DNA from: Crystallibacter sulfonylureivorans_A
Lineage (GTDB): Bacteria > Actinomycetota > Actinomycetes > Actinomycetales > Micrococcaceae
NCBI RefSeq assembly: GCF_047607445.1
Contig: NZ_JBLKRT010000026.1
Coordinates: forward strand, 1-64,000
DNA length: 64,000 nucleotides
Direction of reading: 5' to 3'
Positions 47,669-57,580 of this stretch are shown piece by piece. The notes below the pieces were generated by a model. The model did not search any database and was not told the DNA's origin. It was given only the letters and a program-made list of their open reading frames with translations. A program made the translations under genes and the position numbers. Numbering within the stretch: the stretch's first letter is position 1; each line of letters begins with the position of its first letter.

Positions 47669-50584
47669 ATGAGCCGTACGCTGACCCCGCACCAGGCGAA
47701 GTATTACGCCCATGAGCTGCAGCGCAGCTACGCGAACGACCACGTTGGCAAGCTCGCGGGGCTACTCTTCGACGCGCAAGTCGAGCCGAAGCCGCACCAG
47801 ATCGACGCCGCTCTCTTCGCTCTGCAGACGCCGTTCTTGCCGGGCGTCATCCTCGCTGACGAGGTCGGTCTGGGCAAGACGATCGAGGCGGGCATTGTCA
47901 TCTCTCAGTACTGGGCGGAGCGGCGGCGAAGCATCCTGATCATCGCACCGTCGAGTCTGCGTCAGCAGTGGCAGCAGGAGCTGTATGAGAAGTTCCTGAT
48001 TCCCTCCTCGATCCTGGATCCCAAGTCGAAGGATGCGCTGCTCGCAGAATCCGGCTCGCGCGCATCTCAGGTACTGATCTGCTCGTATGAGTTCGCACTT
48101 CGCCACGAGGCGTCTCTCCTCAAGGCATGGGATCTCGTGGTCGCCGACGAGGCCCACCGACTGCGCAACTACTGGACAGGTAAGACGAAGGCAGCAGAAG
48201 CCGTCGCGCACATCGTTCGGGGCGCGCACAAGACGGTACTGCTCACCGCGACACCCCTCCAGAACAAGCTCGAAGAGCTGTATGGCTTGGTGTCGATCTT
48301 CGACCCCGGCTACTTCTACTCGCTCGATGCGTTTCGGGAACGGTATGTCAAGAACCGCGACCTCGGCGGCGATGACGATCTTGTTGAGCGGGTGGCGGCG
48401 CTCTCGAAGCGTACGCTCCGGCGGGACGCGGACAAGTACATCCACTTCACCAAGCGCCTGCCGCTCACTGTCGAGTTCACGCCGTCGCCGAATGAGACAA
48501 AGCTCTACGATCTGGTCAACGATTACCTGCAGCGCGATGAGCTGTTCGCGTTCGCGGGGTCGCAGCGCCACCTCTCCGCGTTGATTATCCGCAAGCGATT
48601 GGGATCTTCGACCTACGCCGTGGCCAGCACGCTTGAGAACATCGCCAATCGGCTCGCCGACGAGGTCGCCGCCGGCCAGCGCCGTGATGGCCGTGGCGGA
48701 CTGGTCGCGGCGGACTTCGCAGTCGACGACGAGATCACGAGCGAAGAACTCGAAGAAGCCGAGGAGATCGAGGCCACCGTCGCGACATCGACGGGCTTCA
48801 GCGCTTCGTCCACCTCGGCACCGCTGGACGAGACACTCCTGCTAGCCATGAAGGCCGAGGTGGCGGAGTTGCGGGAGTATGCCGCGTTGGCGCGCTCCAT
48901 CACCGAGAACCAGAAGGCCGTCAAGCTCGGCGAGGCGCTTGACCTTGGGTTCGAACGGCTCCGCGAGCTCGGTGCTCCGGAGAAGGCCATTATCTTCACA
49001 GACTCAACCAAAACGCAGGAGTACATCGCGCGGTCGCTCCGTAACGCCGGTCGTGGCGAGGGACTCGTGCTGTTCAATGGCTCGAACAACTCACCCGAGC
49101 AGACGGCGATCTACCGGGACTGGCTCAAGGCCAACAAGGACGGCGACCTGATCACCGGCATCGCCGCTGTCGATCGGCGCAAGGCACTCGTCGAATACTT
49201 CCGCACTCAGGGCACGATCATGATCGCGACCGAAGCGGCTGCCGAGGGCATCAACCTGCAGTTCTGCTCGATGCTCGTCAACTATGACTTGCCCTGGAAT
49301 CCGCAGCGGGTAGAGCAGCGCATCGGCCGCGTGCACCGCTATGGGCAGAAGCACAACGTCGTGGTCGTGAACTTCTCGAACAAGGGCAACACCGCCGAGC
49401 AGCGGATTTTGGAGCTGCTCACCAACAAGTTCCAGCTCTTCTCGAGCGTGTTCGGGGCCAGCGACGAGGTCCTCGGTGCCATCGAGGACGGCCTCGACTT
49501 CGAAAAGACGATCAGCGACATCCTGAACCGCTGCAAGAGCGCCGACGAGCTGGATGCGGCTTTCAAGGAGCTTGAGGGCCAGTACGCGACCGAGATTTCC
49601 CGCGAGATGGCCACCGCCAAGGCCAAAGTGTTCGACAACCTTGACCCGCACGTTCAGGACCGTCTCAAGGCGTACGACACGCAGTCCGGTGAGGTGCTCA
49701 ACAAGTTCGAGCGCCTACTGCTCGCCGTGACGCGGCACGGGCTGGAACGGTTCGCCACCTTCGAAGGCGACGGGCGCACCTTCGTGCTGAACGAATCACC
49801 TGTGAAGGACGCACCCACCGGACGCTACTTCTTCAAGTCGCAGCCCCTCGACAACGCTCACCAGTACCGTTACTCGAGCCCGCTGGCCCAGCACGTCGTC
49901 GATGCCGCCAAGGTGCACGAGACCCCGTCGCAAGAGCTGACTTTCTCGCTCGGCCAATCAGAACGCGTGAGTACCGCAATCAAGGCGCTCGAGGGCAGCA
50001 ACGGCGAGCTGACCGTCAGCCTGGTCACCTTCCGCATGAAGGCCCGAGACGAGGATGTCTCCGAGTCCTACATGCTCGCTGGCGGCCTGACCGACGACGG
50101 GCGCTGGCTCGACGACGAGTACGTCGCCGACATTCTCGATCTGGCATGCACATCCATCAGCGAGCAGCCGGCAGTGATCGATGAGAGCCGCTTCACCACT
50201 TATCTGGACGCTCGTCGGGCTGAGCTGGAGAAAGAGGTGCAGGGCCGCAACTCCCGCTACTACGACCAGCAGGAGGAGCTGCTCTATCGCAACCAGCAGG
50301 ACCGGAAGGCCGAGCACGAGGGCGCGATCCGCGACTACCGGGCCAAGGAGAAAGAAGCTCGCAAGCTCGCCCGCCAGGCGGACGACCCGATGGAGCAGCT
50401 GCGGCTCAAGAAGGAAGCCCGCAGGTGGGAGCAGCGTGCGGAGGAGGCCGACGAGGACTTCCGCGAGACGCGCAAGAAGCTCCGGGCTGAAGCGGACAAG
50501 TACCTTGATCTCATCGAGCAATCCCTCAAGGGAACCCAGGACGCAGAGCACCTGTTCACGATCCGCTGGCGGATAGCCGCATAG
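47669..50584 (+). CDS. SNF2-family helicase (defence operon)
   Basis: Read from ATG 47669 (MSRTLTPHQAKYYAHELQR, a common start in relatives), the protein has 971 residues; the frame is open to 47591. It carries DEVGLGKT at 64-71, VVADEAHRLRN (DEAH), LLTATPLQNKLEELYGL, and in the second RecA domain TEAAAEGINLQFCSMLVNYD and RVEQRIGRVHRYGQ. The C-terminal 300 residues are largely coiled coil. Helicases of this kind precede type III-like methyltransferase and restriction genes in defence operons, and resemble DrmD of DISARM; the DrmB/DUF1998 gene is absent. Confidence 0.85.
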   Translation: MSRTLTPHQAKYYAHELQRSYANDHVGKLAGLLFDAQVEPKPHQIDAALFALQTPFLPGVILADEVGLGKTIEAGIVISQYWAERRRSILIIAPSSLRQQWQQELYEKFLIPSSILDPKSKDALLAESGSRASQVLICSYEFALRHEASLLKAWDLVVADEAHRLRNYWTGKTKAAEAVAHIVRGAHKTVLLTATPLQNKLEELYGLVSIFDPGYFYSLDAFRERYVKNRDLGGDDDLVERVAALSKRTLRRDADKYIHFTKRLPLTVEFTPSPNETKLYDLVNDYLQRDELFAFAGSQRHLSALIIRKRLGSSTYAVASTLENIANRLADEVAAGQRRDGRGGLVAADFAVDDEITSEELEEAEEIEATVATSTGFSASSTSAPLDETLLLAMKAEVAELREYAALARSITENQKAVKLGEALDLGFERLRELGAPEKAIIFTDSTKTQEYIARSLRNAGRGEGLVLFNGSNNSPEQTAIYRDWLKANKDGDLITGIAAVDRRKALVEYFRTQGTIMIATEAAAEGINLQFCSMLVNYDLPWNPQRVEQRIGRVHRYGQKHNVVVVNFSNKGNTAEQRILELLTNKFQLFSSVFGASDEVLGAIEDGLDFEKTISDILNRCKSADELDAAFKELEGQYATEISREMATAKAKVFDNLDPHVQDRLKAYDTQSGEVLNKFERLLLAVTRHGLERFATFEGDGRTFVLNESPVKDAPTGRYFFKSQPLDNAHQYRYSSPLAQHVVDAAKVHETPSQELTFSLGQSERVSTAIKALEGSNGELTVSLVTFRMKARDEDVSESYMLAGGLTDDGRWLDDEYVADILDLACTSISEQPAVIDESRFTTYLDARRAELEKEVQGRNSRYYDQQEELLYRNQQDRKAEHEGAIRDYRAKEKEARKLARQADDPMEQLRLKKEARRWEQRAEEADEDFRETRKKLRAEADKYLDLIEQSLKGTQDAEHLFTIRWRIAA

Positions 50585-50643
50585 ACCAGTGGCCATTCAC
50601 GAACCCGCCGAAATTCGTTGATTTTATGAAAGAGATTCACTGA

Positions 50644-52521
50644 ATGACTGCCGATATTTACGAAATACCATCCACCACTCCGAACTTCCAGACCGAGCTG
50701 GCAGCGCAGCTTGCCGATCTGATTCCCGAGGCCATCGCCGACGGCAAAGTGGATGTCGAGAAGCTCAAGGAGCTGCTCGGTTCGGATACCGCCGACACCA
50801 GCGAGCGGTTCGGCCTGTTCTGGCCCGGCAAGAAGCGGGCGCTCCGGGCAGCGCAGGAGCCGACGACCGCGACCCTGAAGCCCGACTTCGAGAACTCGAA
50901 GGAATGGGACACCACTCGGAACGTCTTCATCGAGGGCGACAACCTCGAAGTGCTCAAGATCCTGCAGAAGCATTACCACGCCAAGATTAAGTTGATTTAC
51001 ATCGATCCGCCCTACAACACCGGCAAGGACTTCGTCTACCCGGACAATTACAAGGAGGGGCTCGACACCTACCTCGAGTGGACTCGTCAGGTCAACGAAG
51101 AGGGCAAGAAGGTCTCGACGAACGCCGAGACCGAGGGGCGCTACCACTCCAACTGGCTCAATATGATGTACCCGCGCCTCAAGCTAGCGCGGAACCTGCT
51201 GACTGATGACGGCGCGATCTTTGTCAGCATTGATGATCATGAGGCGGCAAACCTGCGGCTGCTCATGGACACCGTATTTGGTGCGTCGAACTACGTAGGG
51301 GAGTTCGTTTGGCAGCACAGTATTCAGCCGAAGGGATACACGAACACAGTCTCGCTCCATCACAACACCCTCTTTTGCTACCGTCGTGGTGCGGCCTTCG
51401 AGTTGCACGCGCTGGAGCGCACTGCGGAGCACAACGTGAATTATCGCAATCCTGACAACGACCCTCGTGGACCGTGGCGGGCAGGCGATGTTCGGAATGC
51501 GTTGTACCGTCCGAACCTTCGGTATCAGCTGGCGACGCCAAGCGGAAAGGCCATAGACCCGCCCGAGAATGGCTGGCGCTGGAGCCCCGAAACAATGCAA
51601 GCGAAGATCGACTCAGGCGAGGTGAGCTTTAGCGCCGACGAATCGAAAATCACGCGGAAGATCTATCTCGACACTGTCGAAGGCCGAGCGGTCGAGTCCA
51701 TCTGGTTTGGGCGTGAGGTCGGCGTTACTCGTGACGCGGCCCGCGAGCTGAAAGAACTCTTTGGTGGAGCCTTACCGTTCGACACGCCGAAGCCGACAAA
51801 GCTCATTGAGCGCATGATGCAGGTCGTCGGAGTGGGCGGTAACGACATCGTCCTTGACTTCTTTGCAGGTTCAGGAACGACTGGCCACGCAGTCATGGCG
51901 GCGAATGCTGCTGACAACGGGAGTCGCCGATTTATTCAGGTTCAGCTCCCAGAACCTGCCGATGAAAACTCCGATGCGCGCAAAGCCGGCTTTCTGGATC
52001 TTGCGGCTGTGACTCGAAAGCGGCTCGATCTCGCGGGCGAGAAGATCAGCGCCGATCCCGAGAATGGAATCGGCGAACAGGAACCAATCGATCTGGGCTT
52101 CCGCGCATATAAGCTCGCCGATACAAACTTCTCGAAGTGGAAAATCTCCAGTGACATCGAAGAGGACGCACTCCAGCAGCATCTGCTGCGCCTCCGAGAC
52201 AGCGCCACCGACGATGCAACCGCAGACGAGCTGCTCACGGAGATCCTCATCAAGCAGGGTTACTCGCTGACGGAAGCAGTCTCTGCGGCAGAGGTCGCCG
52301 GCCTCAGCGTCCGGATCGTGCGTGACCGTGACGGGGACATCGGCGTGCTTGCTTATCTGAACGAGCACACGAAGCCGACGCTGGATCAGCTCCGCGCTTT
52401 CGTCGATGAATCTCCCACTCGCATCATCATCTTGGAGGACGCCTTCCAGGGAGACGATGAACTCAAGACCAACCTCGCCCAGCTCGCAAAGAGCAAGGGC
52501 ATCGAACTCTGGACGGCGTAA
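50644..52521 (+). CDS. Type III-like adenine DNA methyltransferase (Mod)
   Basis: The 625-residue protein has the beta-class order of N6-adenine methyltransferases: LIYIDPPYNTGKDFVYPDNY (DPPY at 121-124) before IVLDFFAGSGTTGHAVMAAN. The N-terminal helical region and the C-terminal half (residues 430-625, with EDALQQHLLRLRDSATDDAT) are typical of type III Mod subunits, which also contain target recognition. AAAGAGA precedes ATG 50644. It is cotranscribed with the helicase upstream and the restriction subunit, whose start overlaps its stop by one base (TAATG). Confidence 0.9.
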   Translation: MTADIYEIPSTTPNFQTELAAQLADLIPEAIADGKVDVEKLKELLGSDTADTSERFGLFWPGKKRALRAAQEPTTATLKPDFENSKEWDTTRNVFIEGDNLEVLKILQKHYHAKIKLIYIDPPYNTGKDFVYPDNYKEGLDTYLEWTRQVNEEGKKVSTNAETEGRYHSNWLNMMYPRLKLARNLLTDDGAIFVSIDDHEAANLRLLMDTVFGASNYVGEFVWQHSIQPKGYTNTVSLHHNTLFCYRRGAAFELHALERTAEHNVNYRNPDNDPRGPWRAGDVRNALYRPNLRYQLATPSGKAIDPPENGWRWSPETMQAKIDSGEVSFSADESKITRKIYLDTVEGRAVESIWFGREVGVTRDAARELKELFGGALPFDTPKPTKLIERMMQVVGVGGNDIVLDFFAGSGTTGHAVMAANAADNGSRRFIQVQLPEPADENSDARKAGFLDLAAVTRKRLDLAGEKISADPENGIGEQEPIDLGFRAYKLADTNFSKWKISSDIEEDALQQHLLRLRDSATDDATADELLTEILIKQGYSLTEAVSAAEVAGLSVRIVRDRDGDIGVLAYLNEHTKPTLDQLRAFVDESPTRIIILEDAFQGDDELKTNLAQLAKSKGIELWTA

Positions 52522-55499
52522 TGAGTGGGTCAGGGTTTCAGTTCGATGCCAGTCAGCAGTATCAGCTCGATGCGATCGCGTCAGTGGTCGACCTCGTCGA
52601 CGGGCAGCCGCAGGATGCCGAGAAGCTCGTCACGACCCTTCGAGGCTCGGCTGTAATCGATGAGGCCAACCAGGCTGTGCTTGACATCGACCTGACGCAG
52701 GAGGTCGGCGCCGTTGGTAACAGCCTCGTGCTCGATCGCGATCTGATCCTCGCGAACTTGCAGCGGGTGCAGGATCGTAACGGCCTCGAGGTCGCGCCGA
52801 AGCTCTACGACGACGCGCTCGACTTCGACATTGAGATGGAGACGGGTACGGGCAAGACCTATGTGTACCTGCGCACGATCTTCGAGCTGGCGCAGAAGTA
52901 CAACTTCACCAAGTTCGTGATCCTCGTGCCGAGTGTCGCGATCCGCGAGGGCGTCAGCACGAGCATCCGGCTCATGCGGGAGCACTTCGAGAATCTCTAC
53001 ACGAAGCACGGCATCACCTTCGACGCGTCGATCTACAGCGGCAAGAGTGCCGAAGAGGTGCAGTCGTTCGCGACGTCGACGAACGTGCAGATCCTGATCA
53101 TGACGATCGACTCTATCCGCGGCAATGCCAATACCCGCATCATCCATCAGACTCGAGATAAGCTGAACGGGCTGCGCCCGATCGATTATCTGAAGGCGAC
53201 CCGTCCGGTCGTCATCATGGATGAGCCGCAGAACATGGAGTCGCAGCTGTCTCAGTCAGCGGTGGGCGAACTCGACCCGGTCTTCACTCTCCGCTACAGT
53301 GCCACCCACAAGAAGCAGCGCAATGTGGTCTACCGGCTCGATCCGGTCGATGCCCACGATCTCGGGCTGGTGAAGCAGATCGTCCTCGCCGAGGTGCAGC
53401 AGCAGGGTGCTGACGCGACACCCTACATTAAGCTGGTCGAGGTTCGGCGCGAGCCGTCGTGGTCGGCACGGTTGGAGTTGTCCTGCCGTAAGGCCGACGG
53501 GTCGCTGGAGCGCCGTATCGTCAGCGTGAAGCAGCACCAGGAGCTCTCCGACGCGCGCGTCACCAACAACCCGATCTATGAGGGCTGGCGCATCAACGAG
53601 ATGAGCATCGAGCCCGCCTACGTCGACCTCACCACGCACGGCCTCCTCTACCAGGGCGCAAGCATCGGCGCATCAGCCGGAGCGATCTACAAGGAGATGA
53701 TCCGCGAGACCATTCGCGAGCACCTGCGCAAGGAATCGATCCTGCGGGCGAAGGGGATCAAGGTGCTCAGCCTCTTTTTCGTCGACAAGGTCGCCAGCTA
53801 TCTGGGCGATGGCACGAACAATGAAGACGCGAGCGGGGACTTCGTCACTTGGTTCGACGAGGTCTTCGTCGAAGAGCGCGCTAAATCCGCACGTTATCAG
53901 GAACTGCTCCCGCAGGCGCCGAGCGAGCTTCGCCGCGCGTACTTCTCGCAGATCAAGCGCGGCAAGACCATGACGTACCAGGACTCGTCCGGTGCCACGA
54001 AAGCTGACGACGACGCCTACGAACTGATCATGCAGGCCAAGGAACGGCTGCTCGATGAGAACGAGCCGGTGCGGTTCATCTTCAGCCACTCGGCGCTGCG
54101 CGAGGGCTGGGACAACCCGAACGTTTTCCAGATCTGCACCCTGCGCGAGATGGGCGCGGAAGTTGAGCGCCGCCAGACGCTGGGTCGCGGCCTCCGCCTT
54201 CCGGTTGCGAAGACCCACGAAGGCTATGCCCGCGTCGCAGAGAGCGGCATCGCCACCCTCACCGTCATCGCGAACGAGTCGTACCAGGCGTTCGCGAAGA
54301 GTCTGCAGAAGGAGTATAAGGACGCCGGCGTCGAGATCGGGCGCGTGCGCCTGAGCGAGTTCTCCAAGATTGCGCTGCAAGACGCTGAAGGCGTACTCAC
54401 CGATAATCTGTTCGGCTACCAGCACTCGGTTGAGGTGTGGAATCACCTCGACTCCCGTGGATTTATCGCGGACGGTGTTGTCACGCCGAAGTTCCAGCCG
54501 AACACGCTCGGTTTCAGTCTCGAACTCCCCGAACAGTACGAGGTGTACGAGACCGAGATCATCGCCTTGGTCGCCCGCGCGAACATCGGCAAGTACGTCA
54601 AACCGGTCAGCAAGCGTCAGCCTCGCGTTCTCAACAAGCAGCTCTACTCGACGCCCGAGTTCGAGGAATTCTGGGAGGCGATCAGCCGCAAGACGACCTA
54701 CCGCGTGCGCGTCAGCCGGGACGAGATCATTAAGAACACGGTCAAAGCGATCAAGGAAGCGCCGAAGATCGACCCGCTGCGCATCCAGGTCACCCGGGCA
54801 GGTGTGAAGGTGCTGCGTGGCGGGGCGAGGGGCGAAGAGCTCGGCACCCGGTCAGCGGATCTCAAGGGTAGCTATGACCTGCCCGACATCATCACGGAAC
54901 TCCAGGAAGCGACCTCCCTCACCCGCAAGACCATCGTCGACATCTTGCTCGACAGCGGACGGTTGAGCGAGTTCATCGGCAACCCGAACGACTTCATTGC
55001 GATGGCTAAGCGGGCGCTCCAGGGCGAGCTGGCCAAGATCGTGGTCGAGGGCATTCAGTACGAGAAGATCGCCGGTTCGGTCTATGAGCTGCGCGAGCTG
55101 CAGAAGGACGGCGCCGAGGAGAAGGAGCGCTTCCTCGACCAGATGTACAAGGTACAGCACACGCAGAAGACTGACTTCGACTACGTCGTCTTCGATTCTG
55201 ATGTTGAGCGCCAGTTCGCCGAACTGCTCGACTCACGCGAGGACGTCAAGTTGTTCATGAAGCTTCCGGCCAAGTTCAAGATCGACACTCCGGTCGGGCC
55301 GTACAACCCTGACTGGGCGATTATCAAGCAGGAAGATGGCGAGGACCGGATATACATGATCCGTGAGACCAAGAGCACCCTCGATGACTCGAAGCTCCGC
55401 CCGACTGAGCTTGCAAAGATCAAGTCCGCAAAGCGCCATTTTGCAGCAATCGGCATCGACGACTACACGAGGTCCGTGCCAGGGAGCTGGAAGCTGTGA
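52521..55499 (+). CDS. Type III-like restriction subunit (Res), helicase-nuclease
   Basis: The 992-residue protein has Walker A METGTGKT near 106-113, VVIMDEPQNM (motif II), SALREGWDNPNVFQICTLRE and RRQTLGRGLRLPV (motif VI). At the C-terminus a PD-(D/E)xK nuclease site is recognisable: YNPDWAIIKQEDG and YMIRETKST. This is the complete layout of type III Res proteins, which translocate on DNA and cut with Mod. It is coupled to Mod and to the next gene by overlapping codons. Confidence 0.9.
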   Translation: MSGSGFQFDASQQYQLDAIASVVDLVDGQPQDAEKLVTTLRGSAVIDEANQAVLDIDLTQEVGAVGNSLVLDRDLILANLQRVQDRNGLEVAPKLYDDALDFDIEMETGTGKTYVYLRTIFELAQKYNFTKFVILVPSVAIREGVSTSIRLMREHFENLYTKHGITFDASIYSGKSAEEVQSFATSTNVQILIMTIDSIRGNANTRIIHQTRDKLNGLRPIDYLKATRPVVIMDEPQNMESQLSQSAVGELDPVFTLRYSATHKKQRNVVYRLDPVDAHDLGLVKQIVLAEVQQQGADATPYIKLVEVRREPSWSARLELSCRKADGSLERRIVSVKQHQELSDARVTNNPIYEGWRINEMSIEPAYVDLTTHGLLYQGASIGASAGAIYKEMIRETIREHLRKESILRAKGIKVLSLFFVDKVASYLGDGTNNEDASGDFVTWFDEVFVEERAKSARYQELLPQAPSELRRAYFSQIKRGKTMTYQDSSGATKADDDAYELIMQAKERLLDENEPVRFIFSHSALREGWDNPNVFQICTLREMGAEVERRQTLGRGLRLPVAKTHEGYARVAESGIATLTVIANESYQAFAKSLQKEYKDAGVEIGRVRLSEFSKIALQDAEGVLTDNLFGYQHSVEVWNHLDSRGFIADGVVTPKFQPNTLGFSLELPEQYEVYETEIIALVARANIGKYVKPVSKRQPRVLNKQLYSTPEFEEFWEAISRKTTYRVRVSRDEIIKNTVKAIKEAPKIDPLRIQVTRAGVKVLRGGARGEELGTRSADLKGSYDLPDIITELQEATSLTRKTIVDILLDSGRLSEFIGNPNDFIAMAKRALQGELAKIVVEGIQYEKIAGSVYELRELQKDGAEEKERFLDQMYKVQHTQKTDFDYVVFDSDVERQFAELLDSREDVKLFMKLPAKFKIDTPVGPYNPDWAIIKQEDGEDRIYMIRETKSTLDDSKLRPTELAKIKSAKRHFAAIGIDDYTRSVPGSWKL

Positions 55500-56215
55500 G
55501 CAGTGACATCGTCGGAGGGACCGTCTCGGCATCCGGCGCGGGTGCTCCCACCGCACTGCGGGACTGGATCACCACCAATCCCCGCAACACAGCCATCCAT
55601 GACCACGGCTTCACATTGAATACCGGGTGGTGGAACGACAGGATCGTGGGCTTGCCAGGCGCACCGATTGCGGGAGGTTCCCGGAGCGCGCACATCACGC
55701 GGGCAGATCTCTTCGCGATGGCAGACCGGGCTCTGGCTGACGGCACCGGAACCGGCGCGCTGCAATTGCTCTGGCATACCCTCGTATGGGGGTCAGGTTC
55801 GGACCACCGGCGCGATCCCCGCCGAATCGCTTCAATACGCGAGAACCCCGAGGAACTCGGCAAACTACTCCGCGACGCTGCCGAGCGGGTGCGGACAGAT
55901 GTCCGGGAAGCTTTCCTGATGCTGAAGCCGGGCCGCCCGGCGATCAAATTCCTCGGCCCGAACTTCTTTACCAAGTTTCTCTACTTCGCCGGCGGCGGGG
56001 ACCCCACCCATCGGGCTTTGATTGTGGACCGTCGTGTACGCGAAACCCTGCACCGGGTCACCGGACACGACACGTTCCGGGCACAAGGGAATTACCGCTC
56101 TAGCAGCTATCTCGCAAGCATCGAAACCATGGAGGAATGGGCTGCCGACGTCTCAAGCCCCCAACGACGAGTCGCCGCGGACGAGGTGGAACGCTGGGCG
56201 TTTAGCGCCCGCTGA
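55496..56215 (+). CDS. OGG-fold-like protein of the defence operon
   Basis: GTG 55496 overlaps the Res stop (GTGA). The 239-residue protein contains LGPNFFTKFLYFAGGGDPTH and ALIVDRRVRETLHRVTG, the pattern of proteins annotated as 8-oxoguanine glycosylase (OGG)-fold proteins, related to HhH DNA glycosylases. It also begins with a TTNPRNTAIHDHGFTLNTGW segment typical of the group. A catalytic lysine-aspartate pair cannot be assigned with certainty. Co-translation with type III-like genes suggests it recognises or removes modified bases, but this is inference. Confidence 0.6.
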   Translation: MSSDIVGGTVSASGAGAPTALRDWITTNPRNTAIHDHGFTLNTGWWNDRIVGLPGAPIAGGSRSAHITRADLFAMADRALADGTGTGALQLLWHTLVWGSGSDHRRDPRRIASIRENPEELGKLLRDAAERVRTDVREAFLMLKPGRPAIKFLGPNFFTKFLYFAGGGDPTHRALIVDRRVRETLHRVTGHDTFRAQGNYRSSSYLASIETMEEWAADVSSPQRRVAADEVERWAFSAR

Positions 56216-56384
56216 AGTCAGCCGATGTTCGTAGCTCTACGCCAAAGCGATACACACAACAGACGGCTCCGGCAACCTAGGCATCCCGGTCTGCCAAGCT
56301 CTCACCTGAACAGCCCGAGCAAGTTGCCTACCTCATGTCAGGAACATGTACGTCCGCGCGATTGCGCACCTTCTATCCAAAGCG

Positions 56385-56597
56385 AAAGGGCCGACACCTA
56401 GCTGTCGGCCCTTTCTGGGTTTCCCTCTGCAAAGGAAATCTGTGTTTCAGCGTAGCTGCATTGTTGTGCTGCCACGGGGCTTGGGATCGTCGTTGTTCCT
56501 GGTTCCGCGGTGGATTGGTTCTTGGGGGTGTGTCGCGTGGAGCGGCGGTCCGCCGCTGGTGAGTGGCTATTGTGTCTTGGCCTGGCGGCGGACCGCC
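56385..56597 (+). repeat. Recurrent noncoding element, copy 3
   Basis: AAAGGGCCGACA (56385-56396) pairs perfectly with TGTCGGCCCTTT (56403-56414). TTTCCCTCTGCAAAGGAAA follows at 56419-56437 and then ATCTGTG. GTAGCTGCATTGTTGT comes next, and GCGGCGGTCCGCCGC (56542-56556) faces GGCGGCGGACCGCC (56584-56597). All parts occur in the same order in copy 2. It fills the 461-base space between the defence operon and the 3' end of the broken parB; I see no gene there. Confidence 0.65.
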
Positions 56598-56676
56598 CCA
56601 CTTTTGGGAGGCTCCTGGACGGCGTGTGGGGTGGTGCCTTGCCGGGCGGTATGTCCTGCCGCCCGGCAAGGTGGTT

Positions 56677-57534
56677 TTATGCGGCGTCGGTGGTTGCTTC
56701 CTTGCCGCTGTCAATGATGATCTGCTCGGTCTCGGAGGCGGTGTAGCCCCAGGTGACCAGCTGATTGAGGTAGTCGCGGTGGCTTTGGTGCGGTGACCGC
56801 CATGAGTCCTTGGCAATGGTCTTTTCGTATCCTGCGCAGATCAGTGCGATCAGGGAGAACTCGGGCCGGGCTGTGGTGTTGGCGACGTGGTCGCGGAGGG
56901 GGTTCCAGCCCCAGCGTCCGGCCTTGTCGTCGGTTTTGGCTCCGATCATGTCTGCGGCAACTTCGCCCTGGTAGCCGGTGGCGGTCTCGGGGTGGTGGGT
57001 GATGGCGTGGACGGTGAAGTACTGCCATCCCTTCGGTGCCTGCTTCCGTGCCAGCAGGTTCTTCACAAACTCCCGGCGGACGAAACCAGCGGACTCCATC
57101 GCCTTGTTATTGGCGATAAGTGTTTTGCGTTCGGCTTTCTGCTCCTCGGTCATGGGGCCGGACTGTGCCTGACGGCCGCCGTCGTAGCGTTCGTGGCGCG
57201 GGGTGAAGCCGAGTTCCTTCCACCCATTGATGACCGGTTTGGCGGAGTGGTTGCCTTGCCAGTCGCGCTGGATGATGTAGGCGTTGGCGTCGTCCTCGGT
57301 GGCCGGTTCGCCGTCGGCCCGGTTCGCGGCCGAGACGTACAGGGCGTCTTCGTCGGCGTAGTGGCCCGCGTCCTCCACGATGGCCTTGCCCTGGCTTTCG
57401 AGTTCGGCGATCAGCGCGGCGCGGGCGGCGGCGATGTCCCGCTTGTCCCGCAGGCGCTGGGTGACGTGCAGGAGCATGTCGGGTTCGTCGGCGAGGACTG
57501 ATTCAAGTTCCTCGGTCGCGTCGGGATCGTCTTC
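56677..57534 (-). pseudogene. C-terminal part of a split ParB-like gene
   Basis: The frame is open from 57536 to the stop at 56677. After the junction it reads EDDPDATEELESVLADEPDM, LLHVTQRLRDKRDIAAARAA, and later GWQYFTVHAITHHPETATGY and FSLIALICAGYEKTIAKDSW. These are C-terminal segments of large plasmid ParB-like proteins. It lacks the ParB N-terminal domain, which lies at 62953-63447 on the same strand beyond the mer transposon. Joined at GAATTC|GAAGAC the two parts give a 450-codon gene. An internal ATG at 57477 could allow a truncated product. Confidence 0.8.
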
Positions 57535-57536
57535 AA

Positions 57537-57547
57537 TTATGTGGACA
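57537..57547. repeat. Left terminal inverted repeat of the mer element
   Basis: TTATGTGGACA, the exact reverse complement of 62938-62948. Confidence 0.75.
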
Positions 57548-57580
57548 AGGCTTTGAGGTCAATGCAGGTGACTCACTCGG

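Noticed and set aside
47669..56215. Complete DISARM system
   Set aside because: Helicase and methyltransferase are present, but no DUF1998 (DrmB), DrmA-like or PLD (DrmC) gene is seen; the Res protein is of type III type.
56346..56746. Two plus-strand frames after the CAAAGGAAA box of copy 3, one opening with GTG after AAAGGAAA
   Set aside because: The corresponding frame in copy 2 meets a stop after four codons, so a conserved protein is unlikely; the shared part is better explained by the inverted repeats.
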